Assembly: GCA_034698045.1 (NCBI GenBank)
Contig: JAQGAU010001276.1
Coordinates: 1 to 20,138, forward strand
Source: Paramacrobiotus richtersi
Taxonomy: Eukaryota > Tardigrada > Eutardigrada > Parachela > Macrobiotidae
Reading direction: 5' to 3'
Length of the DNA: 20,138 nt
The translations under genes and the position numbers were made by a program. The notes beneath the pieces are model-generated. The model did no database searches and was not told the origin of the DNA. It saw nothing but the letters and a program-made list of their open reading frames with translations. Positions 1 to 9,549 of this stretch are shown here, piece by piece. Each line of letters opens with the position of its first letter. Positions within the stretch are counted from its first letter, which is position 1.

Positions 1-72
1 GACCGTCTGGAACGCAAGAAGAATATCGATGTGGATGAGATTGTCAACACCACAACCGTGGTTACCGAATAA
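1..72 (+). CDS. 3' end of an unrecognised gene (partial)
   Basis: The window opens inside a plus-strand reading frame that gives 23 residues, starting DRLERKKNID and ending NTTTVVTE, followed by TAA at 70-72. The tail is rich in charged residues and then in Thr/Val. The call as the true frame rests on this composition, on the stop codon, and on a canonical AATAAA 23 nt after the stop. One other frame stays open further but reads into AT-rich, UTR-like sequence. Too little is present to name the product. The gene is convergent with the GLMP gene that ends at 792. Confidence 0.5.
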   Translation, partial: DRLERKKNIDVDEIVNTTTVVTE

Positions 73-791
73 AATTAAAGTGTTAAATATTTGGAATAAA
101 AAATCGCAGATTTTTTTGTGTGGTCAAAGTGACCTGAATGTTGCAATTTGACTTACACAAACTTTGACATTAAACACTCTCTATGCGCATTTAAACTGAA
201 GTCCGTGAGCAGAACACCTATTTATCATACTCTTCGTTAAATTAAAATAAGGCTTTAACAAGCGAAATTTTATTGTGCTCGTTATAACAAGTGATCGTTC
301 CAAAATGCGGATCTTATTGCAGTCGCAAAACCAGCAATGGAATAACGAAGTTGAGGACGCCTGGATGCTAATTAATTTTTATGATATTCAGTATGTAATC
401 TTCTATTGCTGTTCTCAGTGATAAAAATTAATTACACTTTGCAAGACGTCAAGAACACAGTGCAGTCGCTTATGTGTAATCGGAAACGCTGAAACACATT
501 CTAAAACAAGCGATTCTTAATTTTTTTTGGAAGATAGTTTGCCAATCAATAAACATTATCAAAACGGACATTCATTAATATATTTATATTTAAAATTACA
601 TTTGTAAAAGACGGTACACATCCAGACCGTTTCATAATCTTCTAATTATATATCATCACAGTCACAAGTAAAGCACTGGCTCTCTTATTGGTCCCTTAAA
701 AATCTACGCGCCGCGTACCACGATTGAAAAACCATATAACGAGAAAAACAGAAAAGAGTTCACGGCACAGAATGTCTTAGAAGTCCATGTT
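73..791. other. Convergent intergenic / 3' UTR stretch
   Basis: This is AT-rich sequence between two convergent genes with no coding signal in any frame. It should contain both 3' UTRs. On the minus strand the only canonical AATAAA I found for the GLMP gene is at 269-274, about 520 nt past its stop. Closer non-canonical signals in the AT-rich tract around 575-600 may be used instead. No repeat or RNA gene was recognised. Confidence 0.5.
95..100 (+). terminator. Poly(A) signal AATAAA of the first gene
   Basis: A canonical AATAAA lies 23 nt after the stop codon at 70-72, in AT-rich sequence. Another AATAAA (68-73) overlaps the stop codon itself and is less likely to be used. Confidence 0.5.
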
Positions 792-3220
792 TCAACCCAG
801 TGTCTGATAATTCGTTGTCGTTGTTTCCGTCACCAGCATCCCAGCTTCTCTTTCCCTCTTTCGCCGTTTGATTTTCAGATAAGCAACATAAACCACTCCA
901 ATCAGAATCAACGCCGCTGGAACACCGAATCCGATACCAATGATCAGCTTGATCTTGCTAGTTGGTGCTTCAACTGGTGCTTGACCCAAACCAAGTTCAC
1001 AAGTCCTAAACAAAAAATGCACCTTTCTACAACAAAGTTCTGTGTAATGAACATATGTAAAATCAGTCAAAACTGTTTGATTTATTCTGGTATACCCAGC
1101 CCGATCCCCTTTATTCATACCACTGCTAGTAGTTTATTGTGTTGAGCCCGTAACAACGTAAACTTCTTTAACTCGTTGATGTACTTGGTATGCAACTCAC
1201 CAATCCTGATAAAGCGTAGAATTGTAGAAACTGTCATCTGTTTGACCCAGACTGATGTTGAACCGCAAAAGTGTGTTCCCTGGATCATTAATTCCACTGA
1301 GACCCAGCAGTAACGAGTACGGCACATCCGACAACGTGATATTAGCAATATTGGCCGTAGCATTTCTCAGGCTTCCTGTTTGAGAGCGCGTTGAGTCGCT
1401 AACACCGGGATTAGCCGCCGTGTACACCACCGGACGCCACTGCAGATACGTGTCACTTCCCGAAACCTTCTCCATCTGTAAAAACGCAGTTTAAATAAAC
1501 TAACACACGACAGTACATCTCAAGTTGCGTAATATATATGTACGTACAGCCTGTGTACAATACAGCTTTAGAATGTACATTCCATGTTTATCGTTACCGT
1601 GAAGATTCCGGGAGAGAATTCATCGCTGATCGACCTATCAATAACATGAGCAGCCGGTCTCCGGGATGAATCGTTAGAGGCGAATACCATATCCAGGGCG
1701 AATCGGGAGTGGTTGTAGTGGACGGAAGTCTGATTGAGGACGATGCGCATTGTCACGGAGCTTGGTGCAATCAGCATCCGTGGTGGCAGGGCAGCTCGGG
1801 ATGAATCCATATGGGCTCTCAGCTGTAAGTCAGAATTAACCCGCCATCAGTTTTACACAAAAACCAGCGTCGTTGTAGTTGGTGTTCCGAAAACTGAGCG
1901 AAAAACTTCATTTCATAGGAACCGGAAAAGCCAAACATAAAAAATATTTGCACAAAAAAACCGAACGTGATTTAACGGCGCAACTGGGCATCCTTAGAAT
2001 GCTAAACTTTAAGCACTTCAGGAGATTATCACTATTATTACTACAGATCAACACACCGAAAACGTAACATTTTCGAATCAAGTGCATCTATTACTCCGCT
2101 CCTATCATTACCTCAATTGTAATGTTGTTGGCCTGGGGATTTTGACCGAAAGTCCCGGTAAAAGTAGCGAATATTCCATTACCTTCCGGTTTAACAGAAA
2201 AATTATACCAATTCGCATCCGCAAAGGGCTGAATGATGGTAGCGGCATCTTTTGTTAATATTCCGGTGTTGTTCACATCGTCCCATTCCACTAACTATAA
2301 ATGGCCAAACCAAAATAGTTACAGTGGTATCAGTACTGTATAACTCGATCCAATGCAGGAAACACACCAGAAATTATTAACTTTTAGATGTATGCGAATT
2401 TAACGTTAAACTGCCACTGTAACCACAAGCCTATAAAAAATATCAACGCTAACAACGACAATTCAGTAACAACAATTTAAATTCAGTAAAAGTAAAAAAT
2501 CTAGTAACAAAACTCGCTAAATAATAATACGCTTCGAAACAAAAAAAACCGTAAAAGGTAGCGAATCTGGCATCACTAAACTCACATTTACGAGCGTAAA
2601 TGCAGCATATCTCTTGCCCAGAGGATTGAAAAACGGAATCTCTGGAGTTTTATCTTCAATATAGGCCATCCAGGCAATTCCTGGATCATTCTCATCCGCA
2701 TTGGGTGGAACTTCCGTAATCAGTATAGTAGGTGCACCAATCGTGCTCCAGTAAATCTTATACCTGGGATCAGTGTTGTTCGGTTTGATACTGTCAGAAA
2801 CCACGAACAAGAGGTTGTTCAGAAAGCCATCAGTACCATGACCGAAATGTACACACTGATCCGGACCCACCGAGCAATTGGGATTCAGCGACGTTTTGAG
2901 CTGAAAAGCAATGCACATACTATATAAAGGGAAAAAAGAAACATTTCTTTATAAAGTATTACGTATATTCAGTGCATTCTTCGTAAACTCGGACTTCATA
3001 AACGAAGCATGATTTGCTGACCTGTTTCGCACTCATTTAAGAATGGTATAATTACAGCTTGTAAGCACGCCATAGACGCTAGGCCCATTATATAATGAAC
3101 TACAAATATTATAAGGAAGGAGCTCGAAGAGCACGCACGTACCGTTCGGTCGCTAGCTGCATTAACAAGCAGAAAAAGTGGCGCAATATACAGCCAACTC
3201 ATCCAGCTGGAGCTGCGCAT
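792..3220 (-). CDS. GLMP: Glycosylated lysosomal membrane protein (GLMP / NCU-G1), 6 exons
   Basis: Exons in transcription order are 3220-3143, 2900-2586, 2294-2112, 1822-1598, 1475-1201 and 1005-792. All splice sites are GT..AG, the phases close, and the product is 429 aa (human is about 406). Residues 1-21 form a signal peptide (MRSSSWMSWLYIAPLFLLVNA), followed by a long lumenal region with about a dozen N-X-S/T sequons. One transmembrane helix lies near residues 379-402, then a basic tail ending NYQTLG. Family landmarks visible are YWSTIGAP, SISDEFSPGIF and LQWRPVVY, which match VWSSLGP, SIDDEYAPAVF and AQWRPVAY of the human protein. The C-terminal YQTL is a YxxPhi lysosomal sorting signal in the same place as the human YQSI. 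In mammals GLMP is the accessory subunit that protects the lysosomal transporter MFSD1; that role is inferred here. The last intron is phase 2 and splits a Trp codon. Confidence 0.93.
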
Positions 3221-3367
3221 TGTGAAAGCGGTGGTGGTCGATCCTTTCCACGTGATAAGGTCCCGGAAAGGTTATAGGATGAATCCAGCCGTCTGGATCG
3301 TGTGGTTACGATGATAGGGGCAGCAAGAACTGACAGATTATAAGACACGACTGCGATAAGTTCAGTG

Positions 3368-3407
3368 CACTGATATCGCGAGAGGCCGGTGCAGATTATG
3401 TATTTAT
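3368..3407 (-). promoter_or_regulatory. Candidate GLMP core promoter (TATA-like + TCAGTG)
   Basis: On the minus strand ATAAATA (3407-3401) sits about 30-36 bp upstream of TCAGTG (3373-3368), which would give a start near 3371 and a 5' UTR of about 150 nt. A second initiator-like TCAGTT at 3333-3328 lies nearer the ATG but has no TATA-like box at the right distance. The choice between the two is uncertain. Confidence 0.3.
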
Positions 3408-3480
3408 CATCTAACATGTGATTCATAACCTGAAACATAATAACATGCATATATAGCTCCGAAAAGACGTGCAGCCATAG

Positions 3481-3699
3481 TATTTATACGAAGGCGGTGC
3501 TAAGGTATTATTGTTACCAAATGGCACACTTTTAGATGCTACCACCGACAAACTAGCAAAAGACGAAGAAACTTGCTTTGCAGCTGCAACGCAAGTTTCT
3601 CGAAATGAAACAGCTGATTCTCGATATCTGCTAGTTTGTGTAAACACACGGCAAGCCAGCGAAAGTTGGTTGCCACTTGTCAGCAAGTTTATGCTGTAA
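3481..3699 (+). other. Open stretch of 72 codons without ATG, in an intergenic region
   Basis: Plus strand 3481-3699 reads 72 codons between an in-frame TAG (3478-3480) and TAA (3697-3699). It gives a compositionally protein-like sequence, for example GGAKVLLLPNGTLLDATTDK near the start and SESWLPLVSKFML at the end, with no in-frame ATG. The opposite strand is also open here, for 123 codons from an ATG at 3794 down to 3423, but that translation is Ser/Cys-rich and looks like a shadow. It could be an exon, a decayed gene copy or chance. I do not recognise it. Confidence 0.22.
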
Positions 3700-3793
3700 T
3701 TTCTACGTTTCGTATCACGATCAGATCTAGACGTACCACCGCATTTGTCGATAGCGCAGCTCACGGACCAGTCACCGTACGAAGACACGGGCA

Positions 3794-3800
3794 TATATAA
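3794..3800 (+). promoter_or_regulatory. TATA box of the CBR1-like gene
   Basis: A perfect TATATAA lies 95 bp upstream of the ATG at 3895, so transcription would begin near 3824-3830 with a 5' UTR of about 70 nt. No clear TCAGT initiator is visible at that point. The sequence there reads TTCTGCAC. Confidence 0.5.
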
Positions 3801-3894
3801 ATTACGTAAAAATTTTTAATAATTCTGCACAACCGACTTCTGCTTTTTCTTCTTTGCAAGAAAGATACTTCCATTGTGACCAAACAGTAGAAAC

Positions 3895-5726
3895 ATGTCA
3901 AGCGTATCTCCAGCAGCATTGGTAAGTCTACAAGAATATAGAAAAACATACATTGGTAGTACCTTTTTATAGCATTTCACATTGTTAGTACATGCTCTGT
4001 AACCTTAACAAGCTGGCGCCTTACAACCTTCCATGTTTTTAACAGGTGACCGGTGCGAATAAAGGAATTGGTTTCGGTATTGTTCGACAACTTTGTCGCC
4101 AGTTTAAAGGGACAGTTTATCTGGCAGGTAAGAATACTTCAAGCTTTGAGACAACTTCAGGTTCGCAGGTTGAAAGTTTCTACAACTTATACGACGGCAA
4201 TCGGGAGGATCGATTTTTTTATACCAATTCGGCAGGCGCTACCATTGTTAACGCATGCTTTCACAGCACGTGACAAGGCAAGAGGAGAAGATGCAGTGCT
4301 TCTACTCAAAGACGAGGGTCTAACACCGGTTTTTCTTCAACTGGATGTTACGGACTTGAAAAGCATCGAAACGGCAAAGGATTTTATAAAAAACAAACAC
4401 GGAGGATTGGATATTCTGGTTAACAATGCCGGTATTCTTGTGGTATGTTCTGCAAACTGCTTATACGAGCGCAACCACGATGATATGGCATAATTATACC
4501 GCGGTACAACCTAATCGCACTGCAGTGCAGTGACTGCACAACAAATGTGCCCTGTAATCTTATTTCCAATAGGGAAATATGGCCACCAAGGACAAAGTTC
4601 CGTCGATCGAAGCGGTGAATTCCACAATAGCAACAAATTTTACAGGACTTCTTAGTGTGTGCAAAGTCTTCTTTCCAGTATTACGTCCTCACGCCAGGTA
4701 AAAACATGACAAAGCATTCGGTTTACATTTCTTGATTAGGAGGAATCTTTTTATTTCATTTAGAACCTGAGGTCACAGTAAAAAAAGTATCTAGAATGTT
4801 GTTAAGCGTACCTCGAAAAGTCGTAATATCCGATACTTTGATGGGACACCAGGAGGTACATACAACAGGAATAATTTATCTGTATAACATCATATGAAAA
4901 GACGAGGAAAAATCTCTTCAGTACGGCAAATATTGCACAAGGCCTAGGAGAAGTATTAGGCAAAACATGAAACCATATACTTACAGTTGGGTATTAAAAT
5001 TATTTTTTGTAGGGTTGTAAATGTTTCCAGCGGGTTGGGCAGTCTGCGCCATCTGAAAATCGATGCCTTGAAGCAGCGATTGGTTGCGGACGATCTAACA
5101 GTCGCGGAGCTGGAAAAAATGGCTGCAGATTATGTTCGGTAATTTTGTTTTTTGGGTTGGAGAGACAATTCGAGCATGAAGTGTCTTTTATAAGGTGCGC
5201 GGAAGATAACAAACTGGAAAACTCCGGATATCCGATTCCGTTTAGCGTTTACTCGTTCTCAAAAATTTTGGTCACCGCGCTCACTCGTGTACAGCAAAAG
5301 ACTTTGGATTCGAAAAATAAGGATCAGGATATCGTTGTTAATGCTGTATGTCCTGGATATGTCGCGACCGATTTGACCCATAACCAAGGTTTTAGAACCA
5401 TTGAGCAAGGAGCCGATTCACCGGTATTTGTCAGTTTGGATAAGCTTTTACTGAAAATGTCCCTTGCTATTTTTTTACTGTAAGTTTCCACGCTACAGTA
5501 TTTTAGGTTTATTTGGCATTGTTACCACCCCAACAAAATGACCTAGTTTATCCTCGAGGACAGCTGATCATGGAACGCGTCGTAAAGAACTGGGTTGAAG
5601 ACCAGGTAAAGCGGCATGCCATGGTTTTATTCTCGATGCAACTTCAACAGATCGTCCAATAGCTTATATCAAATATCGGTTAATTTCTTGTCAATATAAA
5701 AATAATTCTGTTCTTTTCTGTAGTGA
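3895..5726 (+). CDS. Carbonyl reductase (NADPH), SDR family, CBR1-like, 8 exons
   Basis: Exons are 3895-3921, 4046-4127, 4267-4442, 4573-4697, 5013-5138, 5195-5423, 5507-5605 and 5724-5726, giving 288 aa (human CBR1 is 277). The Rossmann motif TGANKGIG is at residues 11-18, ARDKARG at about 37-43 and NNAG at 89-92. The catalytic tetrad is N117, S143, Y198 and K202, in the contexts ATNF, NVSS and YSFSK. The spacing of about 55 residues between Ser and Tyr keeps the insertion typical of monomeric CBR1/CBR3-type SDRs. The C-terminal pattern VYLALLPP then PRGQL also matches CBR1. The family reduces carbonyl compounds and quinones with NADPH in the cytosol; the substrate here is unknown. The last codon, TGA, is the first codon of exon 8. 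If intron 7 were retained, translation would run 14-15 codons further before a stop. Confidence 0.92.
4517..4528. repeat. 12-bp perfect palindrome in a CBR1 intron
   Basis: GCACTGCAGTGC is its own reverse complement. It lies in the third intron of the CBR1-like gene and is followed by a partial copy (CAGTGACTGCAC). It may be a protein-binding dyad or chance; no function is assigned. Confidence 0.3.
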
Positions 5727-6089
5727 CTCCCGATTAGCGCGTTGCGCACTAACCACTATGCACTAAATTAGTAATCCACTAACCATTCCCGAAAAGTTGG
5801 ACCAGATATCGATGAGGATCATGAGCTGGATCAGCGGCAATTATATTTCATTATCATACTTTGATTGTGTAAAACTGACTGTAAAGAGTGCTCTAAGAAG
5901 TTGTGCTGTGCAATAGCTGACTGTGGTCCAGACAATGTAGCACAGATGATAAACTATTATCATTACGGTTGTAAGAACATTTAACAGAAAGAAACCGGCG
6001 TGTTCATACGGATATCAAACTCTGCTTATAAATAACATTTTTCACTTTAGAACATGCACTGTATAGCCAGATTCCCCAAATTACAGGCT
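5727..6089. other. Convergent 3' UTR region between CBR1-like and sterol reductase
   Basis: These 363 bp between two converging stop codons show no coding frame. Three CACTAA motifs start at 5747, 5761 and 5777, and two of them extend to CACTAACCA. No canonical AATAAA is seen on either strand, so both genes probably use variant poly(A) signals such as the ATAAAT-rich stretch around 6028-6035. Confidence 0.4.
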
Positions 6090-8339
6090 TTAAAATACTA
6101 AAGGAAAAATTCTCCAGGGGACTTTCGAGCAGTATTGATTCCAGGCATCTCCGTACTTCTGCCGGCACACTTGCTCATCGCGGATTTCTCGATGTATCAA
6201 AAGGGTAAACATGTATATGCAGTAAATAAAAGGATACAAACTACCAAATCCTGAAATTACAGGGCACCTAATTTAGTATGATAACAGAACGTTATCTATG
6301 GCACAGGGGGTTTAATCCAGAACGAAACGTACCGCAGATCAAAGTCCAGCTAATCGTCATCAGCAGGTCTCCTAGATAATTCGGGTGCCGCACGAAACAC
6401 CACCAACCACCGCATAATAAGTCTTTTCCAGGCACGGAAGTGGGTATTGTTCTGAATCCTGTATGTAACACTAATGTAGTCAAAACATTATGATTTTAGA
6501 TGGGATGAACATGTTATTTTTTCAAATATAAATCTAAACCCAAATTTCACTCTCAACCGCATTATAATTTAGCCAAAACTGATATGCAGACCAACTTCTT
6601 AAAAATTGCTAGCCGCTATTTACAAAGCTGATTAGGTTCACATGTGCCGTAAACTGTCATCTGTAAATCGTTTGTGAGCGGGTTCGTAGCTACAAATCGC
6701 GAAAAGATATTAGCCGGCAAGTTTCGGCGTACGTACCTTGTAAGCGCGAATCCTTGGGATCACTTCGAAAAATATTTTTCTGTAGATTACTTTCTCGGAA
6801 GATGCGGTATCCCATAACTGAAACGATATAACAAAAAATTCTTCTGCCTGCTTCACAAAGGCGCAACGCAGATTTGTACCGTGAAAAACGAGCGACAACA
6901 AAATCAGCCATAAAGATGCTTGAGGACGCAGACGGACAAGATACTGCGTCTGGCTGGAATACAGGAACGGCACCCATGCTAAATCGCCAAACGCGAGCAT
7001 AAACCCGAAACCTTCTTCAATTATGTCCTTAGTCGACAAAACTGCAGACTAAAAATTATAACCATCTAGCATTAGCAGGCAAAACAATGTCAAGTACCAA
7101 AAAAACCGTTTTTACCGTACCTCAAACCATAAAGCATCAGCAACATACCAAGCATGATATATTGTCAGGATAACCGGCGCCAGAGATACCGATCCAGCAT
7201 TTTTGTATTCCCATGCAAGCATACTGAGATCCAGGATGACCTTCAGCCAAAATACAAAATTATGCAAATAATATGATGAATAAAGTGAGATACCAAAATA
7301 ATTTAATAATTACATCGTTTTCGAAATAGTTTTGCTTTTCGGCTTTTTCAGTTTTTGTTTCATGTATCTGTATCCCTAGCTGAACGTTCCCAAATCAAAG
7401 AAAAATTTTTAACTCTAGCTGAGAGTGAAGTGATGCTACAATACATACCCACCCCATAAGACCGGGTCGCAGTTCACAGATAAATTTCCAGTCAAAGAAT
7501 CCCGTTCGGGGATTTAGTTCTCTTCCCATAAAAAAGTCATACACCGCATTTCCTGCAACAAATACCGTCGCCGTTGTTACACTTTAATTCACTCTGTCAA
7601 ACTGATTTTCACCTGATGTTCCGTGTACGGATAATTCATGGTCTGGCTTGCCGAAAGATCGTCGGTATAAATAAACAGAAAGCAATCCAACGCAAATCAA
7701 TGTGGACACGTATAGTGGCAATATGTTGCCGAAAATTTCATGGAGCGGAAAAGAGTATCTCCAAACCGCAATTATCACGCCGGAAATGGTGAAAATAAAT
7801 ACAATAAAAGCTACAAGCAAACAAAAAGCACCTTACAAGCCGGAGGCTTCAGTCTTTATATACGTAAGTTTATATTTCGTGTCCACAAGTTGTTAACAAT
7901 ATAACTCTATAAACAGGGTTTTAGGTCTCAAGCACTGAAAATTCATAACATATTTCATGCTTACCGTTGCACCGATATTTGAGTCTTTTGCCTGTTTTAA
8001 GCGGAAGTCCCTCTACAATTTTCCCACATGGAAAGAAGTACAAAACCGCTTGAAATGCGAACCATCCCAAAATCCACAGAAGCGTGTGCCAATTGAAAAT
8101 GTTTTGGACATTATCACTGAATGCGTCCGGCTGCAAAATCGGAACACCGTTAAAACGAAAATTTCGTCGTGATTTTAAGTGCCTTCATTCAGTCTTCCTA
8201 CCATGATGCAAGTAATCAAGAACAAGACGAGGACAGGTAGAAGAACTATGATTCCGGCCACACCAAGCGGGCCTCCGAATGAGTACTGGAATGCATGTTG
8301 AGTGACCTTTTCCACTGACCGATTCCCCGGAATATCCAT
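6090..8339 (-). CDS. Delta(14)-sterol reductase, TM7SF2/LBR (ERG24) family, 9 exons
   Basis: Exons are 8339-8202, 8130-7965, 7810-7613, 7552-7449, 7240-7121, 7048-6880, 6817-6737, 6458-6333 and 6250-6090. All are GT..AG and the total is 420 aa (human TM7SF2 is 418). The protein begins with a short head, then SFGGPLG, and is a polytopic ER protein with the family blocks [70 protein letters not shown] and HREIRDE. It has no N-terminal Tudor or basic domain as in LBR. The two LBR residues whose mutation abolishes reductase activity (N547 and R583) correspond here to N352 in HPNYLGD and R388 in HREIRDE, with no gap between them. It should therefore reduce the C14=C15 double bond of sterols with NADPH. 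That activity is inference, as some animals keep LBR-like proteins without sterol synthesis. Confidence 0.93.
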
Positions 8340-8363
8340 TTTCTTTTATGAGTTCTCCGGTGA

Positions 8364-8397
8364 AACTGAAACTATATTCCTTAAGATTGGTTAAATA
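8364..8397 (-). promoter_or_regulatory. Core promoter of the sterol reductase gene (TATA-like + TCAGTT)
   Basis: On the minus strand TATTTAA starts at 8397 and TCAGTT occupies 8369-8364, with its A at 8367. This is a spacing of 30 bp and leaves a 28-nt 5' UTR before the ATG at 8339. It is the same TATA/TCAGTT arrangement as upstream of the SLC35F-like gene and the gene at 19021. Confidence 0.5.
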
Positions 8398-8899
8398 TTA
8401 CTAACTAAGCCCTATGCATGTGAAAAATGCCAACTGTAGCGAAACATCAGGTGAGCTAGCCTGTGTTATCTGATTTCGTCCACATATATTCGTACGTGCG
8501 CAGTACCGGCGACAAATCGTACACGTCTTTAATTTGCCAAGGAAATTATTTTCTAAAAGCGAGATTGAATGATCTTTATACAACGTATTTCTACGGTATA
8601 TTCTATGCATGAAAATGTATGGAATGCATTGTCCACCGAGTCGCATGGACTTCAGTGAACCGGTATGTCTGCAGTTATACCATACAGTACTTTGATATCA
8701 TTATTATTGTAGTATTTTATGTTACGCTGTATATAAATTTTGCGATTAGATCTAATAAATACTATAAAATTATGTACTTTGGCTAATTGTAAAATGTAAG
8801 TAACAAACGAACGTGCTTAATATATTTGTATTTTTCGGCATTCTGATTTTGTATAATAATTATACAGGTAATGCAAATCGTTGCGATCTTGGCATAGAG
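8398..8899. other. Intergenic stretch, no supported gene
   Basis: This is AT-rich sequence upstream of the sterol reductase and downstream of UQCC2. The open frames are short and unstructured. A possible tiny plus-strand leader exists: ATG at 8645 in good context, six codons, then GTATGT. It could splice at 8938 to give only 17 codons, so I do not call it a gene. A plus-strand AATAAA occurs at 8754-8759. Confidence 0.4.
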
Positions 8900-8905
8900 T
8901 TTATT
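8900..8905 (-). terminator. Poly(A) signal AATAAA, probably of UQCC2
   Basis: This is a canonical AATAAA on the minus strand (TTTATT on the plus strand), about 213 nt past the UQCC2 stop. I saw no closer canonical signal. Confidence 0.4.
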
Positions 8906-9117
8906 GTTTGCTGAAGCTTCTGTACAATTTAAAACAGGTGCCTACAGTTACTAGGCCCAGGTCTGCTATTTACTGAACTGGCATCGCTATTTGCATTCCA
9001 ACAAGACAAAAAAGTCGTACGTTACAAAATGTACCACCCTGAATTCTACAACTGACGGCAAAAAAAAGACAAGATCACAGCACACCATTTTCTGCGTTTT
9101 GGTAAAACCCATCCCGT

Positions 9118-9507
9118 TCATGATTTCGGCAGTTCTTTATCAGGCATCTCCGGAAGATCTTTTCGAAGGAGCTTATCCTTGAGGATGCTGAGACGAGACG
9201 GCTGCTTGCGATTCGCCAGGTCCAACATCTGGTTGGAAACAATCATAGAACACCGTTCCTGAGATATGGCCATGGCACCGGTTTTGCGTACCCGGTGGAA
9301 TTTATTGCCGTGATAATTCGTAGCAATTCGCCGCAGACTCTCGTAATAAGCATCACAGATTGCACGATCAGCAATCGGAGATGCGTCCCCCAAACGGAAA
9401 TATTCCCCAACTCTTTGTCGGATGTGGGCCCCGAGATCCCGACCCGCTTTAGTTGGATCAACCGGCCACGTTTGACAGAGGGAAAGAAAACGTTTATAAA
9501 GACTCAT
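9118..9507 (-). CDS. UQCC2: Ubiquinol-cytochrome c reductase complex assembly factor 2 (UQCC2)
   Basis: This is a single-exon frame of 129 aa, close to the family length of about 126. It opens YKRFLSLCQTWPVD, followed by KAGRDLGAHIRQRV (about residues 20-33), CDAYYESLRRI and NYHGNKFHRVR. These are the conserved blocks of UQCC2, formerly MNF1/M19 (human RFLKLCEEWPVD, GRDLGAYLRQRV, YESLARLHSNYY). The protein is a small mitochondrial factor that works with UQCC1 on newly made cytochrome b early in complex III assembly. The C-terminal 30 residues are Lys-rich and poorly conserved. The start at 9507 matches the family N-terminus, and a TCAGTT initiator lies 40 nt upstream. It is divergent from the SLC35F-like gene at 10197. 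The absence of introns contrasts with the other recognised genes here. Confidence 0.92.
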   Translation of the reverse strand: MSLYKRFLSLCQTWPVDPTKAGRDLGAHIRQRVGEYFRLGDASPIADRAICDAYYESLRRIATNYHGNKFHRVRKTGAMAISQERCSMIVSNQMLDLANRKQPSRLSILKDKLLRKDLPEMPDKELPKS

Positions 9508-9543
9508 TGCTCGACGAGGAAGAACTCAACGCTGTACGAGCGT

Positions 9544-9549
9544 AACTGA
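9544..9549 (-). promoter_or_regulatory. Candidate UQCC2 initiator TCAGTT
   Basis: Minus-strand TCAGTT with its A at 9547 would give a 40-nt 5' UTR. No TATA-like box is seen about 30 bp upstream, so this would be a TATA-less promoter. Confidence 0.3.

Noticed and set aside
4053-4493. 146-codon plus-strand frame overlapping CBR1 exons 2-3
   Set aside because: It reads through an intron in one frame before joining exon 3. Only the spliced version (4127 to 4267) gives the continuous SDR fold.
5424-5483. Extension of CBR1 exon 6 to TAA at 5481-5483
   Set aside because: Splicing at 5423/5507 restores VYLALLPP and PRGQL, the conserved C-terminal part of CBR1. The read-through tail has no family match.
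6090-8339. Calling this gene lamin B receptor (LBR)
   Set aside because: The predicted start carries only a short head before FGGPLG, as in TM7SF2. There is no Tudor or Arg/Ser domain, and a TATA/TCAGTT promoter lies just upstream. Orthology within the family is left open.
8401-8646. 81-codon minus-strand frame upstream of the sterol reductase
   Set aside because: It has low-complexity Arg/Tyr/Cys composition, no splice context and lies upstream of the predicted promoter.
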